Shown here: positions 45,623 through 56,949 of the stretch, piece by piece
Layout of the letters: each line of letters opens with the position of its first letter
Numbering within the stretch: position 1 is the stretch's first letter
Assembly: GCA_027625915.1 (NCBI GenBank)
Contig: JANTQA010000012.1
Location: forward strand, 13,726,501 to 13,790,500
Length of the DNA: 64,000 nt
DNA from: Anaeramoeba flamelloides
Taxonomy: Eukaryota > Metamonada > Anaeramoebidae
Direction of reading: 5' to 3'
Notes under the pieces: model-generated
The model's input: the letters and a program-made list of their open reading frames with translations, nothing else
What the model was told of the DNA's origin: nothing
The model's database searches: none
Made by a program: the position numbers and the translations under genes

Positions 45623-47203
45623 ACCATTTTTTTGGAGTCTCTTTTTATTATTTAAATATCTATTCTTTATATTTTTATTTGAATTAAATCTAAAGTTTTA
45701 ATTTTTTAAGGACTTTTTGATCGAAGAAAATAAAGTTCCTTGGAATTGTTACGAAAAAAAATAAACAGTTCAAAATTTTCTTTTTTGTTAAATTTTATTT
45801 AAATTTGATTTAATACACATGTGAAAAAAGTGATGTATTAATATCAAAAGTTTTTTTTTTAAATTTGTCATTTTCCGAAAAACTATAAAACTTTTCAGAT
45901 TCTGCCCGACGGTATGGATTTTATACTTTATGGGAAAAAGACAAATTTAGTAAAAAAACTTTATTTATTAAGATATCACTTTTTGTATACATGTTATTAT
46001 TTTGATTTGGTATTTCCAAATTTCCATTTTTTTCATTTTTTAATTTTAAGGTTAGACTAACAGAAAGGAAAAAAAAAGATTATTTGTTTGTGAATATAAA
46101 CATATAAATATTTATAATGTTAATAAATAAATAAAGTTAATACAAATATTTGTAAAAAAAAAAAAAAAAAAAAAATTAACTTCCATTTTAAAATATTTTT
46201 TTTAAATTTGGAGAGTTAATCAACATCTTCTTATTTCCTAATATTCAATTGAAAAGAAAAAGATTCTACCTACTGTATTTTTTGATAAGTGAATTTTTGA
46301 AAAAGATTTTTCGATCATTTTTAACAAAGTGAAATAAAAATCTTAAAAAAAGCCATTAACCCTATATTTTTATTTATCACAGGATACATCTTTTTCATAA
46401 AAAAAAGGTCTAATTTTTTTTAAATAGTTTAATGAACATATTTTGGAATAAATACAGAGATATTAATTCAATTTGTATTAAAATTTTACGTAATTTGGTA
46501 TTTTATATTAACGATTAGATCTACCAAGCAAATAGGTTTTTTTTTTTTGTGAAATATTAAAACAATTGCATTACTTTTGTTGAAATATCTTAATATTAAC
46601 TATAATCAAATCTGAATAAGATGAAATAAATTATAATTGAAATAGGAGTTTATTCAGAAATTCCTAAAAAAATAGAGAGTAATTTTTTTATGAAAAAATT
46701 GAAGAATAGATATTTTCCCATATCTGAATAAAAATCAAAATGTCGATAAAGAAGTAAAAGAATCATATCTTGTAAAAAATATTTCTTTAAAAATATTTTT
46801 TTTTTTTTTATTTTTTTTTCAAGAACCAGTAAAGTGGCCTGTTACTAAATATTATACTTATACTTTCATTATCAATAATCAGTACTATTAAATACATTAT
46901 TTATGATTCTATATCATTTTCTCAAAAAGCCACGAGTATTTAATATTAACGAAATATGGTATTTATGTTCAAACAAATCACTAATTTCTCTCACTAATAT
47001 GTATTTTATTTGACTCTGATAAAAATGACTAAATTTAAACAAAAAACTTCTTCGTTTAAGGATTATATTCAAATCTTGAGAGAATTGGTCCACTCTCACT
47101 GAGTTCAGTAATATCTATAATTCAAAATAGTTATTCAAGGTAATAAGCGGTTCATTTAATATGGACTTTTTAACTTCAAAAAGAAAAATATTTAATATTC
47201 AAT
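45623..47203. other. Intergenic
   Basis: 3' region of peroxiredoxin, then AT-rich sequence. The minus frame at 46914-47099 (61 residues) is mixed in composition but has no motif, so it is not called. Confidence 0.4.
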
Positions 47204-47400
47204 ATAAGTTCCACTTTAAAGACAAAAATTTCAACACAATTTAAGGCACAATAAAAATCTCAAATTAAGGCACAAAATTCGAATTCTAGCAAAAAAATTT
47301 GTGTAAAAAAAATTCTACAAAATATATGCTTTAATTTTAGATTTTTTTGTGTATTAAATTTTGGTTGAAAGTTTGTGTCATAAAAGTGGAACAGACTGTA
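47204..47400. repeat. MITE family 1, copy d
   Basis: About 197 bp. The right end ...AAAAGTGGAACAGACTGTA is intact; the left tip (AAGTTCCACTTTAAAGAC) has lost the TACAGTC start. Inner TTAAGGCACAA...TTCTAGCAAAA matches the other copies. Confidence 0.75.
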
Positions 47401-50191
47401 TATATTTTTATATTTTTTTGATTCTTTTTGTTTTCTATTTTTTTTTATTTTTTTGTATAAATATTTTATATGTGTTACAATTAAATCCTTCTTCTATTTT
47501 ATTTAAAACCAAGGATTATTTTACTGTCAGTGTAATATTTTTTTCAAAATTAAGTTACAAGAAAATTTTGAAATTTATATACTTTGGTTTAAATTTGCTT
47601 GGTTTGATAACTTTTAATCCAAGTTGAGCATTTAACCAGTGTTTCTTTCGAGTTTTTGGTATTGTGAATATTAAAATACACATATATTTGATTCAGATTT
47701 AAATTAACATTAGAGGTTAATCTTTGATTAATGTAAACTGTTCAATGGATATTAAATGCTTTTAATTTAATTTTTTTTTTCATATTTCACAATATTTGTA
47801 TTTAAAATGCTATTTTCTTGATTAAATTTAAAAAATGAAATTTTGACAGTTATTTTGTGAAAAAATGACCTTTTAAACTTTCAATATCTTCTTAATTTTT
47901 TTTTAAACATTATTTAAAGAACACTATTTCTTGTTTATGTGATATTGTAATTCCATTGATTTCTTTCTTTTATTTCTACTATCAGTCTGCCTATATTTTC
48001 TGGAAGAGTTAAATTTTAATATTAGATTAAAGTAAAAAAGATGGGATATTTACCCATTGTACTAAAATTTCGATCTTGAAAAAAAAATATTTTTATCAAA
48101 AAAAAAAACTCTAAAAAATAGAATTACAATGTTTAACGAAGAGTTTGTTTAATAACCCATACTATCAAATCTTGTATTTTTTAAAAAAATATATATATGT
48201 TTGAAATAATGGTTGTTGTGTTTTTTTCTTAAAGTATTATTTGTTGAAAAATAAAGGGGACAAAATATTCATTCAGCTTTCCATAATAAGGTTTTATAAA
48301 TCATATAATTGTTTTTTATTTTTTATATATATTTTAATTATTTTTCTTCTTCTCTTTTTTTTTTATTTGATGATTTTTCTGTAATTACTCCTTTCTATAA
48401 ATAAATAAATAAAATCATAGAAATTTTCAAAATTTTGATTCTGAAAAGTATAAATTATTCAATATCCCTTTTAGAATTGGTAACTTAACTGATTTGTTTT
48501 AATTCTTGAGAGATTTTTTTGGTGAAGCGGATGGAAAATTTTTTTCTTTGTATTTTGCTATTAACTGTATTGTAAAAAATATATTTATCTTGCGTTCTCA
48601 AAAAGTATGGACTTGAAATTGAACACCTATTTAGGTGAAACTTTATTTTAAAAAATAAACTATTCAAAAAATCAGAAAATTACTTTTCCTGGCCAAGTCA
48701 TTACGGTTAAAAATAATTTTCTGAAATGGAATAAAAAAATTATGTAATTTTAATGAGTGACTAAAACCAATCAAAAATGAACCAATGGTATGAAGCTTCG
48801 TCGATCTCGAAAAAAAGGAAATTTTTCTAAAAAAGTGTTAAAGAGAGACACTCGATTTCCAAATTTACTGGATATGATTTATCATTTTGAAAATAACTGT
48901 GTTGATTCTGAAGTATCACTTGTGGTGCTTTTTGAGATCTCGAAGATTTTTTTTTTTGCATTTTTTACAATTCTCAAATGAGTTATTATTTTTTTTACCT
49001 AAAGAATTATGGCAAAATCCTTACTTTGTCAAATAGAGAGGGTTACAAAATAACCACAAATTATCTTAAATAGAATTAAATTAATTTTCTACTTAAAAGA
49101 AACAATTTGTTTTAAATTGAAGACATTTAAGGATTTGGAAATTTAAAAATTGAAATAAGTAATTTTTTTTTTAATTTTTTAATTTTTTGGAATTGAGATT
49201 TTTTTACAAATATTTTTGTTGACTTGAATAATTTTGTCATAAAAAAAGATTTTATTATTTTTGATTAAATTACTATTTTGGTAATTTGAATTGAAGAAAC
49301 TTTTTTTTGTCGATTTTATTTTCAATTAGATCTTAAAATTTTTCTTTTGTTAATTGATTTTGTTCAATCCAAATAAGCTTAATTTCACAAATACCTTTTT
49401 AGGTTTCAAGTCGCTAGTTGAGCATGGAACAAATCCGCTTTTAATGATTATTGCCTTAAACATTTATTGAAAAAAAATTTTGATCAATTATACGATCATC
49501 AGTCCAGGAATTTTATTTTCTTAAAATTTTCCAATCTATCATATAAAATACCCAAGTCAATTGTAAAATTTCAAATATAACGATGTAAGTATAGAAGTGT
49601 TCAAAACCTTTATAAAAACTTAATTATTCGAAACACCAACTTTTGAAATTTAAAAAACATAAATATATTTTAACTAATTTTTTAAAATAACTGTTAAATC
49701 CTTTGAAAATACTTAAAGCACAAATTCATAGTTTATAATACAAACTATAGTAATCAACACTTCTCAATATTTCCAAAGTGCCAATATAGAGTCACATGAC
49801 TTATTTATTATTATAATATTTTCATGTAGCGTTTTACCAGATGAATGTTGAAGTAAATTAATTTTATCTTTGTAATAAGAATCGAAATTATGTAATTTTA
49901 GAAAGTTTTATTAAGAACTTTTTGAATGAAGCAAAGAGTTTATTTTGAAACAAATTTTTGAAAAGAAAAATTTTAATTCTGAGAAAAATGATCTTCAAAA
50001 AAATCATTTTTTATAATTTTCATTTTTTTATTTGTTCCCTAATTTTAACAAAAAAAATCAAAGTAACAACTTGCAAAAAAATCAACAAACTTCTTAATCT
50101 TTTCGCTGAATCAACAAAAAGAAATAAAATTTACTGTTTTTTTCTTTTCCAAATTCCAAGCAAACAACCAAATTGACATCATCAAAGAAAG
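47401..50191. other. Intergenic
   Basis: About 2.8 kb without a secure gene. A frame at 48790-48981 (63 residues; MKLRRSRKKGNFSKKVLK, then RFPNLLDMIYHFENNCVDSE) is more protein-like than its surroundings but unrecognised. Confidence 0.35.
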
Positions 50192-51334
50192 ATGGATTTT
50201 GATTTACCAAGTTTTGAAATCGGATTTGATGTTTTTGGATCTTTAGATCCGTTTTTCGATCACAATGATTTTTATGATCAAGATTTTTGTGGTGAATACT
50301 TTGATAAATCGATTTTTGCTTCAGAAACAAACTCTTGTTGGTGGTTTCGATCTGAACAAGAAAATTGCGTAACAGACGAATTCGTTCATACAGGCTTGAT
50401 GGATTTTGAGAATAACAACAACCAATACAAACAAATTGATAATTTTGAAAAAGAAAAAGAAAAAGAAAAAGAACTAGAACAAGTAAAAAAAAAGGAATCT
50501 TATTTACACAAGAAGGAAGGAACACAAAGAGGCTATAATGAAATTTTTGTAAAAGAAGAACCAGCTGTAATTTTTAAATACACCCAAGACAAACTGACAA
50601 TCAAAAATGAAACTAGAAAAAAAGAACAAGAACAAGAACAAGAACAAGAACAAACACAAGAAATGACAAAAGGTGGCACAAACATACCCCCAGAAACAAA
50701 AACAAAAACAAAAACAAAAATAAAAACAAAAATTGAAACAAAATCAGAGTACGTCACAAAGCCAACCCACAAATTACTTACCAATTTCCTTACGGGCATT
50801 GCGAAAAGCCCAACAAATTTTACGGTCACAATTAAGCCAGAACCAAACCCAGATTTCCCGTTAAGGAAAAAACAGCGAGCTTATCCACAACCAAATTTTA
50901 TTGTCATCAACGATTTTGATCCCAAATCAAAAAAAAAGCCAAAAAACTATGAATATGATCAAATCCTTAAAATTTCCAAGATCAGATCATGGAAAGAGAA
51001 ATTAGTCTTATTGCAAAAAACCTTTCCAGATCTCATCAGTGGCTTTTCTAAACAAGTGTATTGCTTAGAATTAGGTACAAACAGACCAACTGTGAAAATT
51101 AATAAGCAGTTTTTTAAGAGGATCAGAGAAGCGAAACTTCAAGATCCAAACAACAAAAAGTCAAAACGATCGCTCTTAAAGGACGTTCAAAGATGCTGTG
51201 TTTTGCATTTTAACTCAAAGGGCTACAACCAAACATCGAAAAACAAATTTTCCCATAAATGGTTAGAATTTGATCCTTCCGAATATGTTCCAAAACCGAA
51301 GAAAAGAAGACAAACAAAAAAGAAAAAAAATTAA
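50192..51334 (+). CDS. Low-complexity protein with C-terminal basic domain (paralogue of 11967-13103)
   Basis: 380 residues, one exon. The N-terminus (1-75) is acidic and aromatic (MDFDLPSFEIGFDVFGSLDP, then FFDHNDFYDQDF). It is followed by Lys-Glu repeats at 86-95, Glu-Gln repeats at 145-154 and Thr-Lys repeats at 169-184. From about 185 the composition becomes normal. Residues 260-361 form the basic domain: KISKIRSWKEKLVLLQ, RPTVKINKQFF, KKSKRSLLKDVQ, ending SHKWLEFDPSEY. It matches residues 8-105 of the minus-strand protein at 11967-13103. A Lys/Arg tail (KPKKRRQTKKKK) looks like a nuclear localisation signal. An acidic-aromatic part, a flexible linker and a basic domain would suit a transcription regulator, but that is inference. 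Antisense frames at 50094-50829 are shadows. Confidence 0.85.
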   Translation: MDFDLPSFEIGFDVFGSLDPFFDHNDFYDQDFCGEYFDKSIFASETNSCWWFRSEQENCVTDEFVHTGLMDFENNNNQYKQIDNFEKEKEKEKELEQVKKKESYLHKKEGTQRGYNEIFVKEEPAVIFKYTQDKLTIKNETRKKEQEQEQEQEQTQEMTKGGTNIPPETKTKTKTKIKTKIETKSEYVTKPTHKLLTNFLTGIAKSPTNFTVTIKPEPNPDFPLRKKQRAYPQPNFIVINDFDPKSKKKPKNYEYDQILKISKIRSWKEKLVLLQKTFPDLISGFSKQVYCLELGTNRPTVKINKQFFKRIREAKLQDPNNKKSKRSLLKDVQRCCVLHFNSKGYNQTSKNKFSHKWLEFDPSEYVPKPKKRRQTKKKKN

Positions 51335-51588
51335 ACAAGATTTGAAGATTTTCCTTGTTTTGGATTTGGACATTTTCCTTGTTTTAAGACTTTCTGTTTT
51401 TTTAATATTTTGAAAGAGTACTTTCCCAATAAGATCGTTTCTCTTTTTTTTTTTTTTGATTTTCATAACAAATAAACTTAAGTTTTTGTTAAAATCTTTT
51501 TTTTTTGATTTCTTTTCGAATTTTGGAAGAGTTTTGATTTCTCGTACTTTTTTTTTTAAAATTTTTTTTCCCAATAAGATTTTACTTT

Positions 51589-51947
51589 AAGGGACTAATC
51601 TCTATTAAATTTTTTTAGGTAATTTTAAATGAGGTTGAGAATTTTTTTAGCTAATTACTTAGATTTGTAAAACCCTATTTATTTTCAATATCAAACTTAT
51701 TTCTAGATTAGGAATCCTTATTTGAAAATTGATTAAAAAAAAAAAAATAAAAATAGAGACTAGACCCTTAAAGGACTAAACTCGATTAAATTTCTTTACC
51801 TAAATTTATTAAAGATTAAGAAAATTTTTTGCCAATTACTTTGATTTGAAAACCCTGTTTACTATCAATATTAAACATATTTCTAGATAAGGAATCCTAA
51901 TTTAAAAATGGGTCAAAAAAATGATAATAGAGACTAGCCCCTTAAGG
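51589..51947 (+). repeat. Tandem duplication, two ~180-bp units
   Basis: Unit 1 is about 51589-51769 and unit 2 about 51770-51947. Shared phrases in the same order are GGACTAA, ATTAAATTT, CAATTACTT/TAATTACTT, AAACCCT, TTTCTAGAT, AGGAATCCT and AGAGACTAG.CCCTTAA. By eye roughly 80% alike. Non-coding, just downstream of the basic-domain gene. Confidence 0.75.
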
Positions 51948-52065
51948 GTATAGGAAACTAAAACAAAATCTTCAAAAAATTGTACAAGTATATTCAAAAA
52001 AAATTTACCACATTCTTGAAATTGAAAAATGAAGTTAAAAATCTGATTACTAAAAAAACAAACTT

Positions 52066-52507
52066 ACTGTTGTCCAAAAAAAGTGAAACTTGGAAAAAAA
52101 GTTCAACATGGTTTTTAATTGGGAACATTACTGAAAATGATAGGTAAAATCAATAAAAAGAAGAAACTAATTAACTTCAAATAATAACCCATTATATTAT
52201 TTTCAATCAACCCAACAAATACAATTTAAATCTACTTGATTTATCGAAATTTTTGGAGTGGTTTTGGAGATCTAAAAAATAGTCAATTTTTTGAACAAAT
52301 TTATAATAATTGATCAATTAAAGAGAAAACCCATACCAAAAGATAGTATTTAAAAAACTGTTATTGTGGCGAATACTTCATTTTGTCTTTATTTATTTAT
52401 TTATTCTTTTTTTTCATTGATCTTACTTTGAATTTTCAGTAAGGTTCCGAATTAAAAACCGTGTTGAACTTTTTTTACATGTTTCACTTTTTTTCCACAA
52501 CGGTCAC
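52066..52507. repeat. Inverted-repeat element family 5, copy b
   Basis: About 440 bp. Left end ACTGTTGTCCAAAAAAAGTG and right end ...ACTTTTTTTCCACAACGGTC are imperfect complements with inner AAGTTCAACATGGTTTTTAA against AAACCGTGTTGAACTTTTTT. Full-length match to 6592-7022. Confidence 0.8.
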
Positions 52508-52539
52508 CTTTAATGTTATTTTCAGAAATGAATAATTAT

Positions 52540-53560
52540 TTTTAATTTTTGATCCCTTTTTTCAATAATTTTTGAAAAATTCATAATCCAATCTATTTCT
52601 GAATTATTTAAAAAAATTTATTTTCTTTGAAGAAGTAAGAAATCTTTGAATCTATGAAGAAAAGTGTACCAAAATATACTTTTGAAAATAAAAACACTAA
52701 ATTTTGGAATAACTCTTAATAAAAAATCCACTTAATTTCAAAAAAAAAAAAAAATAGAATAATTATTCTTAATATGAAAAAAATCTAGTTTGTTTATTCA
52801 ATAAATTTTCTTAATAGTGATTTTTTTTTTGAACAAAAATAATCAGGAAAAAATACTAAAATCATTACCTTAAATATATACTAGATATAATTTCTCTTAA
52901 ACAGTTAAAATTTTGCATTTAATATAATTATATATTAATTAAATTGAATATTTTAAAATCAATAATTAATCTTTCAATTATTATTTATTCTAGTGGGTTA
53001 ATAATAACCCAATGTTTAAATGTATCAATAGACTTTATTTTCTTACTTAAATATTTAGATATTTTCGAACTAATAAAACCAATTCAAATAAATACTTTTA
53101 ATAAAAAAAAAAAATAATAGATATTATCATCAAAAAAATTATTTTAAGACTAATATTTCCTTGCTTATAGTCTTAATATTTGATAAAGAATATCACTTTA
53201 TCTTTTAAATTTCAAGAATGTTATTAATATTTGTGAATAAAATAAATGATAATTTTTTTCTTATCTCCAAGGATTTAATATTTGATTGATTTTTATTATA
53301 TTTTTAAAATAATATTAAAGTTTCAATGCTATTTGTCAATTAAGACTCTTAGAAATTACAAAAAGTGTGATTTTATAAAAATAATTTTTTTTGTAAATTT
53401 TTCTATTTCTTTTTTGGTCTCAAAAATCCAAAATAAAAGGATCAGGATTTTTTGACTGAAAAAAATAATTAGTAACAATAGATGTTCTTTTATAAATTAT
53501 AACTCATTTCTCTAAAGTTGAAAAACAAGGTTGTTTATCGGTTTTAATTGTATCCTTGTG
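52540..53560 (+). repeat. Dispersed repeat family 8, copy b (~1.0 kb)
   Basis: Counterpart of 17400-18490, collinear and in the same orientation; landmarks as listed there. It starts about 30 bp after a family 5 element. No coding frame. Confidence 0.6.
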
Positions 53561-54229
53561 TAAAATATGCTCTATTGCCTTGGGTGGTTCTAAATTAGAG
53601 TTTTTAGCCCCTTAAGTGATTTATTGCTATTAGATATCTATAATAAAGTATTTTATAATTGAGAGTTAATAATATAAGTGAACCTTGGCTCAAATAGCTC
53701 TACCAATCTCTACTAAATATTATAGCACAATAAATTATAGGATTTTTTATATATGATCACAATTAAAAATTTTCAAAATGAAAATTTCTTTTTATGTTCC
53801 TTTACCAAATTTAAAAATCTCAAAAATCAAAATAATAATATTCTGGTATTGAATACTTCAATATTTTACAGCTTCTAATTGCAACTATTTTAAGAATTTT
53901 TTTAATACAAAAGATTAACTCAATAATAAACAAATAAAAATTATCAAGACTGATTAGTTTTGATTCCTTTTTTCAATAAAGTGGTTGTACAATCAAGACG
54001 TTCCCAATATATCTAAAAATAATTAGTCAAAAAAATCTATTGGTTAATTATTTAATTTGTTTAAAAAAATGAATTTTTTATCAACTGCTATTTGTTGCAA
54101 AAAAAAATGCAACAAAATTTTCATCAAGCTTTACAAAAAAAGATTTTAAAAGTTTTCAAAAATTTCAAATTCTTCCTTCTTAAATTAGTTTAAATTATTT
54201 ACCTTGCTTTTGAAAATTGGGTTTTTTGA
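53561..54229. other. Intergenic
   Basis: No feature recognised. Confidence 0.4.
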
Positions 54230-54590
54230 TGATTTATTTTAATTGTTTGGCTGTTATTTTATTGGAAAGCTGAATTAAAATTTTGATTTTCTGATTTTAC
54301 AATTAACAATAATTTATATTTGGCGAGAAATTTAAGAAAGATATTTTGCAACTTTGGAGTCTGAAAATTGATAATTAGACCTTTAAATTTGTTATAAATG
54401 TAAATTTTTTTCTGTAATTCTTGGGTTTTTTACTAATACATACATCATTTTTAATTGATTGAGATCAACAAATATCACTTTTTTACCTAATTATATTTTT
54501 TGATATATTTGAACCATGGCTCACTAATGTAATTACTACATAGTAATAACTTACTTTAATCGTATATTTCTCCTTGGTAGATGCTAATCC
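54230..54590 (-). repeat. Dispersed repeat family 6, copy c (inverted)
   Basis: Reverse-complement match to 31410-31800: ATTTAAGAAAGATATTTTGC, GAGTCTGAAAATTGATAA, ACTAATACATACATCA and TTGGTAGATGCTAATCCC. Confidence 0.6.
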
Positions 54591-54779
54591 CTTAATTGTT
54601 ATTATTTTTTTTTTTTTATCTTTTATTATGTATGGTTATTGAAAAAAGAACGAAAACCTCGTAATTTGAACAACAAATATAATAAATTTGATTTGCTATT
54701 TTGATAATAGTAATTTTCTCTAAACTGTATAGTATTTTTGAAACGAATTTCATCTAATTATTGCCTTTTCTATAAACAT

Positions 54780-55233
54780 TACTGTTGTCGAAATAATGTG
54801 TGCAGAAAAGGGTAATCTGTGTTTCAATATAAAAAGCATGTTTTTTGTTATAGAAGATCTATACATTAACCAATCAAAGAAAAAAACAATAATAAACACT
54901 AATTAAATATGGTATTGGTTTCTTCAAAGTTCTATTATTCAAAATAGAAATTCTAAAAATGAAGGGATCAAATTGGAAAATTTATCTCAAATTACAAAAT
55001 GAAAAAGATTTCTAAAAACTGAGAAAATTTTTGGGAAAATTTTCAACTATTTACATGAATAATTAAAAATTGACTAAAATATCATTGTTTTTTACTTTCA
55101 AAATTGATTTGAACCTAGGTTTACTACTGGGTTATAAATTGGGTGTTGTATTGGAACAAGAAGAAAAAAGATCACAGATTATATTTTGAAACACGGATTA
55201 CACTTTTCTCAACGGGTTATTTTGGTTACTGTA
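54780..55233. repeat. MITE family 3, copy e
   Basis: 454 bp from TACTGTTGTCGAAATAATGT to ...CGGGTTATTTTGGTTACTGTA, both ends clear. Ends 210 bp before the acyltransferase ATG, so it lies within that gene's likely promoter region. Confidence 0.85.
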
Positions 55234-55443
55234 AATTTTAAAATTAAAGATTAATATTTGACTCAAAAAGTGAGTAAAAAAAAAGAAAAGAAAATAAAGT
55301 CGAAGAACAATACACGAAGAAGATTGGTATTTTTATCAATGTAATCGCATCCTCAAATCTACTAGGTTGTCGAAAAGAAATTCGTAGATGATATTTTGAT
55401 TTGATTATTTTTTGATATTTTTTTTTAAAATAGTTTTTGAAAC

Positions 55444-56949
55444 ATGGGCAGAAAATTAAGTGCTTTCAATCCAATAAAAAATTTCAAATCACTCTTTTCA
55501 AGACCCCAAAGTGGCCACTTTAAAGAATTTGATGGTATACGTTTCTTTTTTAGCAGCTACATACTTTGTTTTCATTTTATTTATTTCTTGGTTTGGGTAA
55601 TCAAAAGGGAGCAAGCACAACTACTTGAAAATAATTTTTTTGTCATGATCCTTCATTTGGGAGACAACGCTGTTGATTCTTTTTTTGTTCTTTCTGGTTT
55701 CTTGTGCTACCGAAAGCTCCTATTTTTCTCAGAAAAAGAAGATCAAGAAGAAAAAGAAGAAAAAGAAGAAAAAGAAGAAAAAGAAACAAATGAAAAAAAA
55801 CACACCTTCTCTTCTTTTAAATTTGCCAAGGGACTATTAATAAGAAGGTACCTGCGTTTGTACCCACTGATCTATGTCTTGTCCTTTCTCAAGATTCTGG
55901 AATTGCTCCCGCAAAAGAAACTAATTGAATCAATTCCAGCGTTTCTTCTTTGCTATTTTGGGTTAAATGATCTCCACATCTCGATAAATCCACCTGTTGG
56001 TCAGTCATGGTCAAGCGCGGTAGAACTCAAATCGTATGCCATTTTAATACTCTTCAGGAGGTGGCTCTTCAAAAAAAAGAATCAATTAAGAAATTTATTA
56101 ATCTTGCTCACAACCTCGCTGGTTGTTTTGTTTGCAGTTGTTCTTTCTGTGAAAACTATCTTAGACTATAACGTCCCTTATAAATTGTTTGATGAGGAGT
56201 ACTATAATTTCTTGCAATATGATCCTGAAACTAAAGAGCTCAACATCAAAATGGAAATGACAGAAGAAGTAAAAATAATAATACGAAACACCTTAGCTTC
56301 ATATTACGGGTTCCATATCCGTTTCCCAAATATTCTTGCAGGTTTTTTGCTTGGATATGTCCAATATAAAACAGATCTGGCTCAAAGGTTGAAATCAAAT
56401 TTCCTTTTGAAAACCATTTTGTATCTTTTTGGGTTATTCTCTTTTTTATTTGTATATGTCTTTAAATATACAGGCTGGTTTATTGATTACGTGCCACAAG
56501 CAAACCAAGAAATTGGTGTTTTGTATTATACTCTTTATCGTTTAATATATTTTAATCGATTTTTGTCTTCGGTTGGGTTTGCTATCTTACTCTTTATGAT
56601 CATTAACAAAATTTCAATAATTGACACAATCATTTCAAAATTTTTAAGCTCAAGTATTTGGGTTCCCTTTTCAAAACTGTCATATTCAGTTTACCTGGCA
56701 CAAATAACCACCGTTTTTTTGGGAATTCTGCAATTTAGAGGAACAATTGGAAATGAAATCATACAATTAAATCAATTCTTTAAATTTTTAATGCAATCGG
56801 TGATCACAACTTATATTGCAAGCTTGGTACTTTATATATTCGTCGAAAGGCCTTTTTGTATCCTTTCTCCAAGGGTTACTGGTACTAGTGATCAAAAAAA
56901 TGCTAATTTGGAAAAGAAAGATTTTACAAAAGAGAAAAAAGTTAAATAA
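55444..56949 (+). CDS. Acyltransferase-3 family membrane protein (OafA/NRF-6 type)
   Basis: 501 residues, single exon. The acyltransferase-3 family (PF01757) transfers acyl groups, often acetyl, to sugars or lipids across membranes. FDGIRFFFSSYILCFHFIYF at 29-48 holds the conserved Arg and His (His44) near the start of helix 1. GDNAVDSFFVLSGFL at 73-87 is the family's 'VDLFFVLSGF' block. RRYLRLYP at 134-141 is the second conserved arginine motif. Further blocks are GQSWSSAVELKSYA, FPNILAGFLLGYV, FSKLSYSVYLAQ and a final ERPF. About ten hydrophobic helices. A Glu/Lys-rich repeat at about 97-118 (EEKEEK units) is inserted in the loop before RRYLRLYP. The substrate cannot be told from sequence. 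A family 3 MITE lies just upstream. Length is normal for the family core without an extra N-terminal domain. Confidence 0.9.
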   Translation: MGRKLSAFNPIKNFKSLFSRPQSGHFKEFDGIRFFFSSYILCFHFIYFLVWVIKREQAQLLENNFFVMILHLGDNAVDSFFVLSGFLCYRKLLFFSEKEDQEEKEEKEEKEEKETNEKKHTFSSFKFAKGLLIRRYLRLYPLIYVLSFLKILELLPQKKLIESIPAFLLCYFGLNDLHISINPPVGQSWSSAVELKSYAILILFRRWLFKKKNQLRNLLILLTTSLVVLFAVVLSVKTILDYNVPYKLFDEEYYNFLQYDPETKELNIKMEMTEEVKIIIRNTLASYYGFHIRFPNILAGFLLGYVQYKTDLAQRLKSNFLLKTILYLFGLFSFLFVYVFKYTGWFIDYVPQANQEIGVLYYTLYRLIYFNRFLSSVGFAILLFMIINKISIIDTIISKFLSSSIWVPFSKLSYSVYLAQITTVFLGILQFRGTIGNEIIQLNQFFKFLMQSVITTYIASLVLYIFVERPFCILSPRVTGTSDQKNANLEKKDFTKEKKVK

